A program made the translations under genes and the position numbers. From Microcebus murinus (taxonomy: Eukaryota; Chordata; Mammalia; Primates; Cheirogaleidae), in NCBI RefSeq assembly GCF_040939455.1, contig NC_134108.1, positions 12,677,501-12,741,500 on the forward strand: a stretch of 64,000 bases of DNA, written 5' to 3'. Of the stretch, positions 1-11,330 are shown in pieces; position 1 is the stretch's first letter, and every line of letters begins with the position of its first letter. The notes beneath the pieces were generated by a model. It was not told where the DNA came from and searched no databases. It saw only the letters and a list, made by a program, of their open reading frames with translations.

Positions 1-1081
1 TTGATACTGAACAAAGACATTTATTAGTAGTTTCAAAGGCACTAAGGAGAATATTAGTGAACTGGAAGATTAAGCTTACAAAATGCATCACAGAGAAAAC
101 TTATGGGAAAAAATGGAGGAGAGGCTTAAGAAACTCAGAATAAAGAGTAAGAAAATCTAGCTCTTAATCAAAGGTACAGTAAAAGAGAATGGATAAAATG
201 GATGTGAGTTGTACTTTGTGATAACCCTATGCTTTTTTTCTGATCCCCTTAATACCTAAAGGAATGATGGCTAAGAATTTTTGAGAACAGATAAAAGATG
301 TGAATTATCAGATACCAAAATTAAATGACTTCTCCCAAAAGAAAATAAAAAATGACAGTTAAACACATAGATACATTTGATAAAAATATAGATCGCTAAA
401 ATGTACTTAAATGTGAACACAAACAGAGGGTACTGGGACAATAATTAGACCAATGGCTGATTTCCAAAAGCAAAAAATTGCAAAGTAGAAAAGAGACCAA
501 ATCTGTATAGAAAACTGATAATTTAAGAAAACATACAAACACATATAAGTTCAATAAAATGAGATGATGAAAAACTCCACAAACTTCAAATTATGTGCAA
601 ATTGGAGGAAAACAACAAAGACCAGCACAATTGCCATGGGAGGCCACAAAAGGGTAGCAGGGGAGCAGGCTCAATAAGGAAAGAACTAGGAATTTGGAGC
701 TGTTCTTTTGATAGAATCAAGAAAGTGAATCAAAAAATTTCTTCCCCAGAAAGTCCCCCTTCCCTACCCCATTTAAGACCTAAAAACAATCGGGATAGAG
801 AAAAGGCCTTGGGATGTTGGGAAAATAAAGCACAGAGGTAAGCAGAGGACAGAGGTGGCAGATCAAAGACCACCAGTCCTAAAAGAGAAGAGATTACCTT
901 GGACTACAGAGGCAATATCTGTAAGAGGCAGTAGTCAAAGGTAAAAAAACTGGTAGAAATACACAGGACTGTAGAATCAGAGGAAGTCTGGCCACAAAAG
1001 TCAATGAGTATTAAAGAAATTATTCACCACAGTATCAATGGAAAAGGCATCTCTTGAGGTGAAGAACCAGCAAAGAACCCG
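1..1081. other. Unassigned AT-rich sequence
   Basis: I recognise no gene or repeat family here. An 82-codon open frame at 593-841 has no recognisable domain and its composition matches its surroundings, so I treat it as chance. The purine-rich stretch at about 600-1080 could be a decayed LINE, but I cannot assign it. Confidence 0.4.
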
Positions 1082-1082
1082 C

Positions 1083-1567
1083 TAATGGTTAAATCGTGTC
1101 TCCTCCATGCCTCCACCTCTCGCCCACTCTAGCCAAAATATTTTGAAGTCCTAAGCCCCAAAACTGTGAATGTGACCTTATTTGGAATTAGGGTCTTTGC
1201 AGACGTTATCAAGTTAAGATGAGATCATACTGCATTAGGATGGTCCTTAAATCCAATCTGACTAGTATCCATATAAGAAGAGGGAAATCTGGACACAGAG
1301 CCAGAGACGCACAGTAGGGCAGTCCACATAAGGATGGAGGCAGAGATTGGAGTATATACAGGCCAAGAAAGCCAAGGATGAATGGCAACTATCAGATTAG
1401 AAGAAGCAAGGAAGAATCCCTCCCCTAGAACAGTCAGAGAGAGAATGGCCTGCTGACACATTGATTTCAAACTTCCAGCCTCTACAACTATAAGACAATA
1501 AATTTCTGCTGTTTTAAGCCACCAAGTTTGGGGTACTTTGCTACAATGGCCCCAGTAAACTAATACA
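1083..1567 (+). mobile_element. Solitary MLT1-type LTR (ERVL-MaLR)
   Basis: A plus-strand LTR with the landmarks of the MLT1 family. These are a start resembling the usual TGTTATGGACTGAATTGTGTC, the 'gaccttatttgga...agggtctttgcag' block near 1175, the 'ccttataagaagag' block near 1270, and the 3' block 'cttccagcctc...acaataaatttctg' near 1470-1510 containing AATAAA. It ends at 'aaactaataca'. About 35 bases near the 5' end do not fit my memory of the consensus. No internal retroviral sequence is attached, so this is a solo LTR. The family call is firm; the exact subfamily is not. Confidence 0.85.
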
Positions 1568-1884
1568 GTACTTTAACTCCTCTCTGTGTCTTGCAGAGAT
1601 CCTTCTACCAATAGGTAGTCTGGAAAATGCAATTCATTAAAATGCTGATAATAAAACAAAACAAAAGAAAAACTGTAGCTTTTGTATAAAGACACTTTAT
1701 GGAAGGAAAAAAAAACAAACAAACATAAAGAAAGCTTCCCAGGAGCCAAAGAAAACTCGCCCTACAAATGTCATCAGAAACAGAAGATTGTCATGCAACA
1801 TTTCAGGCTGAATTTAAGAGAGATTGGTATAACTCAGTGCCTCTCGTTAACAATACGGTAATGTGTGCTTCAAAACTTAAGGAG

Positions 1885-2086
1885 GTAGATCTTATGTAAA
1901 GTCTTCTTACACACACATAACACAAGACACAGGGAGCTTTTGAAGGTGATGGATATGTTTATTATTTCGACTATGATGTATCAGGTTTATTCATATGTCC
2001 AAACTCTAAAATTGTACACATTAAACATGTGCCATTTGTTTGTATAATAATTATACTTCAATAAAGCTGTCAAAGAAAGAAAAAAT
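1885..2086 (+). mobile_element. 3' end of an old L1 (L1M)
   Basis: The sequence from 'gaaggtgatggatatg' through 'attgtacacattaaa' to 'cttcaataaagctgtcaaa' matches the terminal 3' UTR of mammalian-wide L1M elements. It ends in a degenerate A-rich tail. Only the last 200 bases or so can be recognised; the element is 5'-truncated or too decayed to follow. Confidence 0.7.
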
Positions 2087-4557
2087 TCAAACAATGCAAT
2101 TGCATCTGTGAAGAGACATGACGAAGCAAAAATAAAAAGATACTTAGAAAATGTGGTTAGAATACTTGGAGTTATAACTGAACAATGGATATTAACAGAA
2201 CTCAGGGAAAAACTAAAGAAAAGGACAAGAGTGTCTCAGAAATGAAAGCTAAACTTACAAGAAGCACTTGTGGGGATAGCTACCACACGAAAGCATAGCA
2301 AGGGACATAAAAGATAGAAATGAAGGAAATGAAACACACAAAAAAGGAATTACAGAGAAAGAAATGTGGGCTAGAATGACTGGCCTCATGACAAAGTGGA
2401 GTCTGCCATTGCCCCAGAGGCGACAGCTGCAATCTATGAAGTGGCAGGGGTAGCTTTTTATTCTTGGAAAACAGCACTCTCTCTCCTGGCATCACGACAG
2501 CTTTCCTGACTTTCTTCTGAGGAATGAGTCCCTTTTCTACCAATGTTTTTACCTTTTATGGCATTTCAGGGTCTTTAGTATCTTCTACTTTCTTTCTTTG
2601 AGGAGGGGAGCCCTTTGCCCATGTTCTCTTCATGTTTACCAGCCTTCAAGAGTTTTATAGGTAATTTCCACCAAGCATTCAAAAAAAAAAAAAAAATCGC
2701 ACACAAATATTTCATGGAATAGAAAAACACTTTGAAATTGTAAGGTTGATGTTATTTATACCACAACCAGACAAATACTGTTAGAAATTGTAATTAATAT
2801 CCACTGTCATGCAAAAACAGAAATTCAAAATTATTAAGAAATATATGTTAGCTAATAAAATCCAGCAATGCTTTCAAATTCAAAATTTATTTACAAAAAC
2901 AATTAAACTAAGAATAAAAGGGAATGTGATCTATTATTGCAGCCATACCACACTGTCTTAATGACTACGCCTTTATAATGTTACTTCTTATCTATGAAGG
3001 CTAATATCTCTTTCTTCCCCCTTTCCCTTTCTTTCTTAGGCAATACATCAACATTCTTGGCCCTTTGTTCTTTTAATTAAACTTGTTAAATTCTATTTAA
3101 AATCCTGTCGGAATTCTTAATCTAAGTGGACTGTCTTCTTTAACCTTCATTATTTAAAGTGAATGTATGTGTTATATGTATGCTATTATATGTATGACAC
3201 ATTTAATTAGTTGGGGGAAAAAAGGGGCTGAAAATGTGAATGGTAGATTAACAGATGCAAATCAATAGGCCAAATAAAACATAGAGAACAAATAATGATA
3301 TCTAATGCATGATAGGATGGTCGATTATACCCACTCACCATATCTGATGAACTAAGCCCTTATGCTATAAAACGTTTATTAATTCAATTTCTAGACAAGA
3401 TTATATTTGATCTTTAACTGCAGATCAAAAAGTTGTAATCATATTTAATATTCTACCAGTTTAGTTATCTATAACAAGATAGTCATTTAGAAATGTTTAC
3501 AAAACACTATTTTGTGAATTCAATATGACTCACAACTTACATATAACAAATTCTGAATTCTTCTGAAAAGTCATTTGCAATGGTGATTGGTCAGAAATAA
3601 TGGCCATGGCTTTGTACTAGTCAGGTACAATAAACTTCTGCTATTGTATTCATAATTCAGATCTGTGATATGTTAATATATTCCAACATACAATGAAATG
3701 AATTATGAATGAAGTAATTTTTCTTATCCTTCAGATCTTTAAAATACATTTTAAAGGAAATAATTTTAAAAAGTATAAAATCCTATTGAGTTGCAGTTGC
3801 TTTTTTAAATTTTTTTTTAAGTTCAAGAAGCATATTGTGAGAATAAGATATTCTCACAATATTTACCACATAACCATAAAGTCAGGCCCAGGTAAAAAAC
3901 ACTAACATATTTTCAAAAAGAAAATGTTACTTCTTTGATGTGAAAGCTAAATGGGTTTGCATTCATCATCTTCTTGGATTTCACACACTGTCATGAAAAC
4001 TACATCATAGAAATTGAACACTGAACCTGTCTTATGTGAGAAAAGTCTCCAGAAACACCAACTAAGCATCTTTAGCAGAAAAACAACAGTTTCTAGGGAA
4101 AAAAATTATATTATCTGTATTTCATTTTAAAAGATCTTTATGTCAAAGTGAAAGTCAAAGAAAAATTAAATTCAACTGAATGCAACAAATGTTCTAAAAT
4201 TCCAAAGTATAATAAGTGAACAAGAAAGGCTTAATGAATATATATTCCATTTCCCTAATACCAATATAAACTGCCTTATCTTTTCATTACCTTCCACTAC
4301 AGCCAAAATGCAAACTGCTAGCTTTTGCTCTTTTCTTTATTTTCATTTCTTTCTTTATTGTCTAAATATGGAGATCAGAAATAGGATGAATAATTGATAT
4401 CAATTAAAGTTTTATTTGTCTACATATTATCGTTTTTAACCCATCTCCCATGTCCCATGTAGCAAGCACAGTAATGAGAATGAGTGATAAAAATTATTGT
4501 TTCTTCTTAGTCTCAGGTGTCAATTGCCACAGGGCACAGAACCCAAAGTGTGGGGAG
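2087..4557. other. Unassigned AT-rich sequence
   Basis: About 2.5 kb with no recognisable gene, exon or repeat. It includes an A15 run near 2682 and a perfect short hairpin at 3832-3862, listed separately. Open frames at 2280-2543 (minus) and 3705-3905 (plus) are low-complexity translations without domains. Confidence 0.4.
3832..3862. repeat. Perfect inverted repeat, 14-bp arms, 3-bp loop
   Basis: The left arm at 3832-3845 (atattgtgagaata) is the exact reverse complement of the right arm at 3849-3862, separated by 'aga'. It lies in otherwise unassigned sequence. Confidence 0.9.
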
Positions 4558-4600
4558 GTGAGAGAGAGAGAGAAACAGAGAGAGAGAGGGAGTGAGAGGC
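4558..4600 (+). repeat. (GA)n simple repeat
   Basis: A purine tract of mostly GA dinucleotides with a few interruptions. Overlapping short open frames on both strands here (Arg/Glu-rich on plus, Ser/Leu-rich on minus) are by-products of this tract. Confidence 0.9.
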
Positions 4601-4919
4601 TGATGATACAAACCCTTAATAAGGCAACTAGCACTAAAACAACACAAGTGGTCATTAGATCATATTCTACACATTGAGAGCATGGGTAAGAGACTACATA
4701 ATGTTTTCTAAAAGGCACTAGAAACATCTTTTTGTATAAATGCCATTTACTCAGTTGCTACCTTGCCTAGAATTCTGTAATTTCAGATCTAGTCCATTGT
4801 TCCTCCTGACTCCAGTTCACCCTTTCCTCTGCTTCACTGGCACCATCCATCAACTTCCTTCTGAAAAGTTCTGCCTCTCACCTAATTGCTTTCTTATCCT
4901 TTTCTCTTCTATTTCATTT

Positions 4920-5690
4920 TACTGATAAAGGCAATTTCTATAAAATATGAATCAAGTCATGTCATTATTCTGCTTAAAACACTTTAGTAGCTTCACAGTG
5001 TACTTGAATAAAACCTAAATTCTTACCTTGATGTACTAGACCTCACATTATTTGAAGCGCCTTAGTCAACTTCTACAACCTCAACATATGCCATTGTTCC
5101 TCATTACCACAAAATTCTAGTCACACTCCCTCTCCCTGAAACGTGACACTTTCCAATATAAGTGGTTTGTGTTTGCTTAAAAATAAAATAATAATAATTC
5201 CAGATGCTCTTTTCCTCAGATATTCCCCTGATTTGTTTCTCATCATTCATCTGCTGGTTTAAATGTTGCCTCCACTAAAACTGCATTCCCTTTCCACATT
5301 AAAGCAAGTGGACTCTCTTTATAATTCTTTTTAAAATATATTAAAAAAAAAAAACCATTTTGGTCTGTTGCCCAGGCTGGCCTTGAACTACTAGGCTTAA
5401 GTGATCCTCCCACTTCAGCTCTCTGAGTAGCTGGGAATACAGGTGCACACCATTGTGCCCAGCACTTCTCTATAATTCTTTTTCACCAAATACTTTATAT
5501 TTTTCATGGCTTTAATTATAACATATGTATTTATATGTACATGTTTTCATTGTTTACCTCTCCTAGTTGAATAGAAGTTTCATGAAGGCAGGAACTGTAC
5601 GTGTGTCTCTTTCACTATCACATACCTATCGTCTTAGACAGTATCTACTACATTGTGGGGAATAAATACTTGTTAAATGAATGAGTGCTA
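4920..5690 (+). mobile_element. L2 LINE, 3' portion, interrupted by a SINE
   Basis: Plus-strand L2. Recognisable blocks are the 'aatcaagtcatgtcattattctgctt...cactttagtagcttc' segment (4945-4995), the pyrimidine-rich 'catctgctggtttaaatgttgcctcc' segment (5245-5275), and the typical 3' end 'gaaggcaggaactgt...aataaatacttgttaaatgaatgag' (5584-5685). A 7SL monomer at 5333-5470 splits it. The segments before and after are colinear in the consensus, so this is one old element. Confidence 0.7.
5333..5470 (-). mobile_element. 7SL-derived monomer SINE (FLAM-like)
   Basis: A minus-strand Alu-type left monomer. It has a T-run/A-tail remnant at 5341-5354, then 'gttgcccaggctggccttgaac' and 'gagtagctgggaatacaggtg', without the extra segment of the Alu right arm. 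It is flanked by a direct repeat, 'tataattcttttt', at 5320-5332 and 5471-5483. This is a clear target-site duplication and fixes the ends. Confidence 0.85.
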
Positions 5691-6324
5691 GAAGATTGGG
5701 TAATTTTAATTACATGTATACATAGAAACACTGAGTCCAAAATTTCCATTAAAGAGTATATTCTCATAATTTTATTTCTATTTTCCATAGTGTTTTTCAT
5801 CTCTTTCCTGAACGAACTCTTAAATTTCAGCCAAAGAAATTAAGTGCCTGCGATCCACATAAATACAATGTGCTCTCTCTCTCGAAAGATATTTCTTTTG
5901 GGTGACAATAAAGCTACCGCAAAAGTAAAAGTTTACTCTCTCATTTACTTGTGCAATAAACATTTTTACTAGAAATGCTGAAAAATGACCCCATAAATCC
6001 TCAGGCTCTCTTGAGGAGAAGGTTTTATAAGCGGTTTAAAATCAAGACATGAAGAAATTTGCAAGTAAACTCATATAGTGAATCTTGTTTTCCTAAATTG
6101 GGACTTACATTCCACATTCCTCAGAGAGCTGAAAGAAATAGGATAAGGAGAGATAAAATAAAATCTAGAGAAAGAAAATATTTGATTTGTATGTAGTGGC
6201 ATAATAGTTATCACTTATGCAAACTGATTTTTATCACAGATATTTTAATAGTTTTTACATAAACATAACTTTATGAAGTTGTTTCATGATGTGTAATGAA
6301 ATGTTGAGTTACTACTGTACACAA
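5691..6324. other. Unassigned sequence
   Basis: No recognisable gene or repeat family. Ordinary AT-rich intergenic composition. Confidence 0.4.
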
Positions 6325-6505
6325 ACCTGTGATCTGATTCCCACTTCTTAGTTGTGTGGACTTAGGCAAATTATGTCATTTATAAAGTATGATTGAAAGC
6401 ATCAAATTCAATGGGCTATTGTTGAATTACATAAAACAAAATGTGCAAAATAGCTAGCACAGTTCCTAGCATAGAAGTCATGCTAAAAAATTGTTGTTGT
6501 TAGTG
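6325..6505 (+). mobile_element. MIR SINE
   Basis: The MIR core is visible as 'cttagttgtgtggacttaggcaaattatgtcatt' (6348-6381). It is followed by the 3' part 'atgtgcaaaatagctagcacagttcctagcatag'. Diverged and with small deletions. Confidence 0.7.
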
Positions 6506-6879
6506 TTTTGATACATGTATAAGGAGATGATGGGGTTCTAAAACCAGAAACTTTGTTCCTGTATTCTCTTTCCTACTTCAACCCAAAACAACACGGTATT
6601 GCCACCCTGCAATATTAATTAATTCTATTTCTAAGAGATTATCTTCTCTTCTGATCATTGAACCACACTCCCAAAGAATTTGAAGACACAGAATGTTAAA
6701 TGAAGTAGAAGAAAAAGCTATAATTATGAATAATTATGGACAGAAGTGCTGGAGAAATAATTAACAATGAAGAATACAAAAAATCTTGGGGCAAAAATTG
6801 TAAAAGTATAAGTGACATCACCAAAATGTATATGAAGGAATACAAAGAAAGCTGGATTATTAATTTATACGAAATAAGT

Positions 6880-7030
6880 TTATCAAGTACTTTCTGTGTA
6901 CTATTGCTTGTGCTAGGTACTGGAAGTATAGCAATTATATAAACAGATAGACACCTGCCTTCATGGAGTTTGCAATTTAGATATAGGAAGAAAGAAATTA
7001 ATCAAATGATTAAAAGCAATTATAAAGTAT
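6880..7030 (+). mobile_element. Ancient L2/CORE-type repeat fragment
   Basis: The succession 'tactttctgtgtact...gtgctaggtactgg...acctgccttcatggagtttgcaattta' follows the widespread 'tgtgccaggcactgt...ctgccctcaaggagctta' repeat found with L2-like elements. Diverged; the class is uncertain. Confidence 0.45.
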
Positions 7031-7494
7031 AATTATTAATTAAGATAAATGCTATTGAATAAAATATTATAAAAGGGTTCTAAAAGTCATATAAAACATA
7101 CAGGACTATGAACTCATGTGTTATGGGGACTCGAGCTGGTATTATAAAGTGTTGAAAATGGGGAAGTCCTGTGTTTCATTACTAACAAATGGTGTGGGAG
7201 CAAAGTGTGGGTGCTGGTGAACACAAAAATATATTTATAAAAGCCCTGAAAAATCATGGTAGACTAGATGGGCTGTAATAGTAGGAATATTAGGAAGAGA
7301 AGAAAACATCTTACTTCGACATTAACGGGAACTTAAAATGGCAAGTCAGTCTAATAGACAATGCAAGAAAAAAATTACTAAGAAAAGGACACAGTGATAA
7401 AAGAACAATGACTAGGGTGTGATAAATCATCTAATTCAATTTAGCAAACAAGAAGCCACCAATCTCTTCATTATTAGTGGAAAGGAACCAACTC

Positions 7495-7690
7495 TAGGGA
7501 CCATGACACTGGGGTCTACTCTCAGCTTTGTCACTCAATAATTGTGTGAATTTGAGCACATGACTCGATCCCATTGATTTCAGTTTACTCGCCTGAAAAT
7601 TCATACCAGTGAAATAGCCAACATACTATTAAAGTTAGTGATCTCTGCTGCAAAGTAAAGTGTATTGAAATTTGGTAACTCTATTTTTGA
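7495..7690 (+). mobile_element. MIR SINE
   Basis: MIR-like order of blocks: 'actctcagctttgtcact', 'attgtgtgaatttgagcacatgactc', 'tcagtttactcgcctgaaaat', then a diverged 3' part. Supported mainly by the core around 7530-7610. Confidence 0.6.
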
Positions 7691-8694
7691 GTGACAATGT
7701 TCACCATCCTTTGTTCTTTCCCTTCAGACAGGAAGTCAAGTAGCGTCATTAAACTCCAACTACTTGGAGTTAAGAGAGTCTTCCATCTTCCTTCATTTCT
7801 AGATGATCCTTTGAGTGACAAAAAATCCTGGGGGAATCATCCCCACTGAGTTTGTCAGCAGTATAAAGAAAAGGGCTAGACCCAGTTGGGGACCAGATAA
7901 GAGCTCTCACCAAAACGAAGACAGACAGCAACTGAAGATCTGTGTTTTTGACAATTGATATACTGCAACCTAAATCTAAGCGAGATTTTCTTATAAAAGG
8001 CTTCAGGCTAAACTCTAAATTAGGTAGTTCATAATAACTATTACTTTTGGGGCAAATTCACAATGATAAAGGCATGCTTTCTAAATATTAGTGCAGTTAT
8101 TCTTTCAGCTTTTTCACTTTTTAATTGAATACATATGTAATAAATATTTCCCCAGGCTACCAGAATGCACATAGAGTCGAGATGAAAGTAAACAGCAGAA
8201 CAGTGTTCTCTGCATGTCACTTCTAATCCATTCCCTTACCTAAAAAGTATGTGTGTGAGAGCAAGACATAGGTCACAGGCTAAGGAGGAAGGAGTTTCTA
8301 GAAGATGGTGTCATGTCATTCCCCATGTTTCGGCTTGCCTGCCATGTTTCTCTGTTACTACAGCAATTTTCTTTGGCTGATAGCCCTGGACAGTAGACAA
8401 TATATTAAACACTTGTATTCTTCCCAGTGCAGCTCCTGTCCTGCTTATAATCCTGAGATGGTGTTAGATTTCTTAGAAAAGGCTTCTGACCAGGCACCTA
8501 GATTTGGAACAAGTGAAATGAAAGTTGAGACCACATATGCCGGAAATAGATACAGCGTTTTTCACGCTGCCCGATTGAAATGCTATTTCAGGGTTCAGAT
8601 TAATAAAGTAACATGTGTTTCCCTCTGTTTACTATTTACACTCCCCTGAAAGGATACTTCAAAGTTGTTGCTGTTTCAAGGCATAAACCCCACA
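7691..8694. other. Unassigned sequence
   Basis: No recognisable feature. It contains a 114-codon ATG-initiated frame at 8305-8649. That frame has no signal peptide, domain or repeat I recognise, no Kozak-like context and no splice structure, so I do not annotate it as a gene. Confidence 0.4.
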
Positions 8695-9190
8695 AAAGCA
8701 AAAAGAATGAGGTAAGGATAGACCACACGTTAGACACTGAGAGCGAAGCACTTGGCATTCTGACTTAGCAGAACAGAACATCTGAGGGTGATGTGAGGGG
8801 GACAATGTGAGGCGTCCTTCAGATCTTCCTTTGGGAAAGACCATGGTATTAACCCAACTGCTGGGAGCACTGAAGACAGATAACCCTCAACTGTCGTACC
8901 ACTTTGAGAATAGCCTCAGTTGACAAAAACTGTCAAGTCCCAGGGAATACTGCCTTCTCAGTGTATCCTACATCCAATGTCTGACTGACATTGAGACCCA
9001 AAGGCCCCACCCTCACTCGATTCTGAAGGGCTATGCCAGCTACAGCTGGGCACAGCTGGGTCTTCATTGGAACTGCCCTGTAGCCAAACTTCATCCTCTC
9101 TTTACCCTTACTTCCTTCTCTCCCACAAGAGATGATCCCAGAAGTATTCCCTAATACATATCCTGCGTATTTTCCAGAGGGATCAACTCA
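8695..9190 (+). mobile_element. Old LTR of an ERVL/MaLR-like element (5' boundary unsure)
   Basis: The 3' part, 'gctatgccagctacagctgggcacagctgggtcttcattgg' followed by 'ccctaatacatatcctgcg', resembles the 3' half of old ERVL-class LTRs. Its degraded poly(A) signal region lies near 9150. The block upstream (8695-9000) is less certain and could be flanking or internal sequence. It is immediately followed by internal sequence in the same orientation, which fits a 5' LTR. Confidence 0.45.
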
Positions 9191-10340
9191 TAGAAGTTGC
9201 TTGCAGAAGTGATTAGAAAAAGTAGATGGTGTATATGAGAGTTTTGTTTGGATCACTTGCTGTTGAGAAGGCAATGAACACTCCATCGCTGATAGTAGAT
9301 AGAATACCTGTGACCATTGGCATAAGGTAGCAATGCATGTGTTAAAATTTTCACAAGTGATGAATTTGGATGGTATTCCAGTTCAAGGTACTGCATTAGC
9401 AGGTACAATGTTTGGGAAATTACACATTTGAGTTGAATTGTGACTATGAAGCAGTGGAATTGGATACTTGTTGACAAATGCAAGTAATGCTTTGAGGGTG
9501 AAAGATAACCAAAGAGTGAGAGTAATTAGTGGGCAATTAAAAGCTAAGGGAGAATGTCAAAAGGACTTCTTTTAGCACATAAAAACATTTTCCTTTTATG
9601 CACCTGGCAGGCAGAGAAAGCTTAGGGGCAAGTATAGCATTTAACTTGAGAGTAGAAGAGCTTCAAAAAAGGTTAATTTCCCAAATGAGAGAGGTCTGTG
9701 TGCCAAGGCCAGGGCTCTGGCTGGGAAAGAACAGGTCCTGACACATGAGATAGGAACACTTGGGTGGATGCATTCAAAAACCTTGAATTCCAAGATCCCC
9801 CTGAATGCTCTGTGTCAGCAGAAATGGGCTCCTGCTCCCTGTTGAAGTTCAGTGTTCTTTTCTTGCTTGAGGATGATGGAGATCCTCACCCCCTAAAAGA
9901 ATACATACAACCCCTCCCAAGCTTCTGCCGCCCACCTCTCCTCTTGGTCACTAAGTCAATACACAGCATCATGTCACATCACAACCAGTAAGAGGTTTGC
10001 TGTGCCAGTGAAAGGAGAAAAAGACCTCTGTGCAGAAGAAACTTCAGGAATCAGCTAACATGTATGTTTAGGAGCCAGAAGAATATGTGTGGGACTGGAT
10101 TCTGAATGTGCTGGACCAAAAAGCACAGAACATGAATTTGGACAAAGGAGGGTTTATCAATATGGGGCATTTTTGCACAATGTGATTTAACACTCTTGTG
10201 AGGATCCTGGGAAATAGTTCCTCAAGCTACTAGGAGCATTCAGGAAGTGATCGCCCATGTGTAGTGAGGTAGAAATGCCAGAATTACCCTGGCAGGGAGT
10301 AGCAAAATGTGATGGCATTATTCTATATACTGATTATGGT
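9191..10340 (+). mobile_element. Internal region of an ERVL/MaLR-like element, gag-side remnant
   Basis: The order of motifs matches what I recall of MaLR/ERVL internal sequence: 'gtgagagtaattagtgggcaattaaa' near 9517, 'gagagaggtctgtgtgccaaggcc' near 9688, 'gaatgctctgtgtcagcagaaatggg' near 9802, and 'gaagtgatcgcccatgtgtagtgaggtagaaatgcc' near 10236. A 75-codon frame at 9764-9991 is a leftover of the gag-like reading frame. It is broken on both sides, so no protein is made. No pol or env motif is visible. The element is old and clearly non-functional. Confidence 0.5.
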
Positions 10341-10409
10341 GGTGGTTACATAAACCTATCCATGGGTTAAAAGTCATAAATTATAGATCAATAATTAATT
10401 TTATAGAAT

Positions 10410-10600
10410 ATCACATAGAACTTTTTCATAACTAATATATAGGCAGTTCACAGAAAGCAATGCTCCATCATATTAGTTACAAGTGAAATGCATATTCAAA
10501 TCAGAAAAAAAACACTATTGCTTCCATCAAATTGGCAACAATTAAACCAGTGGCAATACCAAGCACATCAGTTCCTCCTCATCTTTCTAACAATAGATGT
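10410..10600 (+). mobile_element. L1M ORF2 3' fragment
   Basis: The blocks 'ggcagttcacagaaagcaatgctcc' and 'acaagtgaaatgcatattcaaatc...catcaaattggcaac' are a decayed version of the L1 ORF2 C-terminal coding sequence also seen, better preserved, near 24350 and 33490. An old L1ME/L1MC-grade copy. Confidence 0.5.
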
Positions 10601-10879
10601 GTTGTTTAAAAAAATGAACATTTAGATGCCTCAGAGTGTAGTCTTTGAATCTATTCTATTTTTTGCCTAAACTCATGCTGTCAGTAATCACAACCATTCC
10701 CATTCAGATATTTAAACTTTTGATATTTTTCATCATGGATATTTACATTAAGTTTTTGTTTTAAAATTATCGATTTTACATTAATTTTTATTTTAAATTA
10801 TTGAGTTAAAATACTATTTATCATTTACTAAGGTTTTGGTGCCCTCCTCTTAAATTCTGCACTTGAGGTTAGTGTCTCT

Positions 10880-11330
10880 CTTACCTCATTCTAGTCCCAG
10901 ATATTAAATTCCATCTATATTCTAATAATGCATGTTTCTATTCTCTCTCTCCCCTGAACCCCAGGTTTTTATATTAAATTATCCTATTGACAGCTCCACT
11001 TGATGATCTAATATGCATTTCAAAAACTTAACATATCCAAAATTGATTTTGTATCTCCCTACCACCAACAACTTGCAACAGTAAACTATTTTCCATTTTA
11101 GTAAACTATCCACACTTGACCTGCTCCACAAATAGTAGGATTCTACTCATGAGAGCTCAGTACAGTCAAAAGTGTAGTGTTGCATTGTTTTTCTTCTAAA
11201 TCCATTTACTTCCCCCTCTCAGTCTATCCATCTTCAATCAGAAAGTGTAATAGGTAAAGATTTCTTCATCATTTTCAGCACAGGGTCTTTAACACCTGTC
11301 CTGCTCTTATATGGTTAAACCTCCCCCCAC
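10880..11330 (+). mobile_element. L2 LINE fragment
   Basis: The block 'attgacagctccacttgatgatctaatatgcatttcaaaaacttaacatatccaaaattgattttg' (10987-11052) is colinear with the L2 3' coding region. Flanking pyrimidine-rich sequence is consistent. No 3' UTR is recognisable. Confidence 0.55.

Noticed and set aside
4494..4727. Paired open frames on both strands over the (GA)n tract
   Set aside because: Produced by the dinucleotide repeat, which is open in several frames.
8305..8649. 114-codon ATG frame
   Set aside because: No domain, targeting signal or neighbouring exon; close to an old LTR and probably chance.
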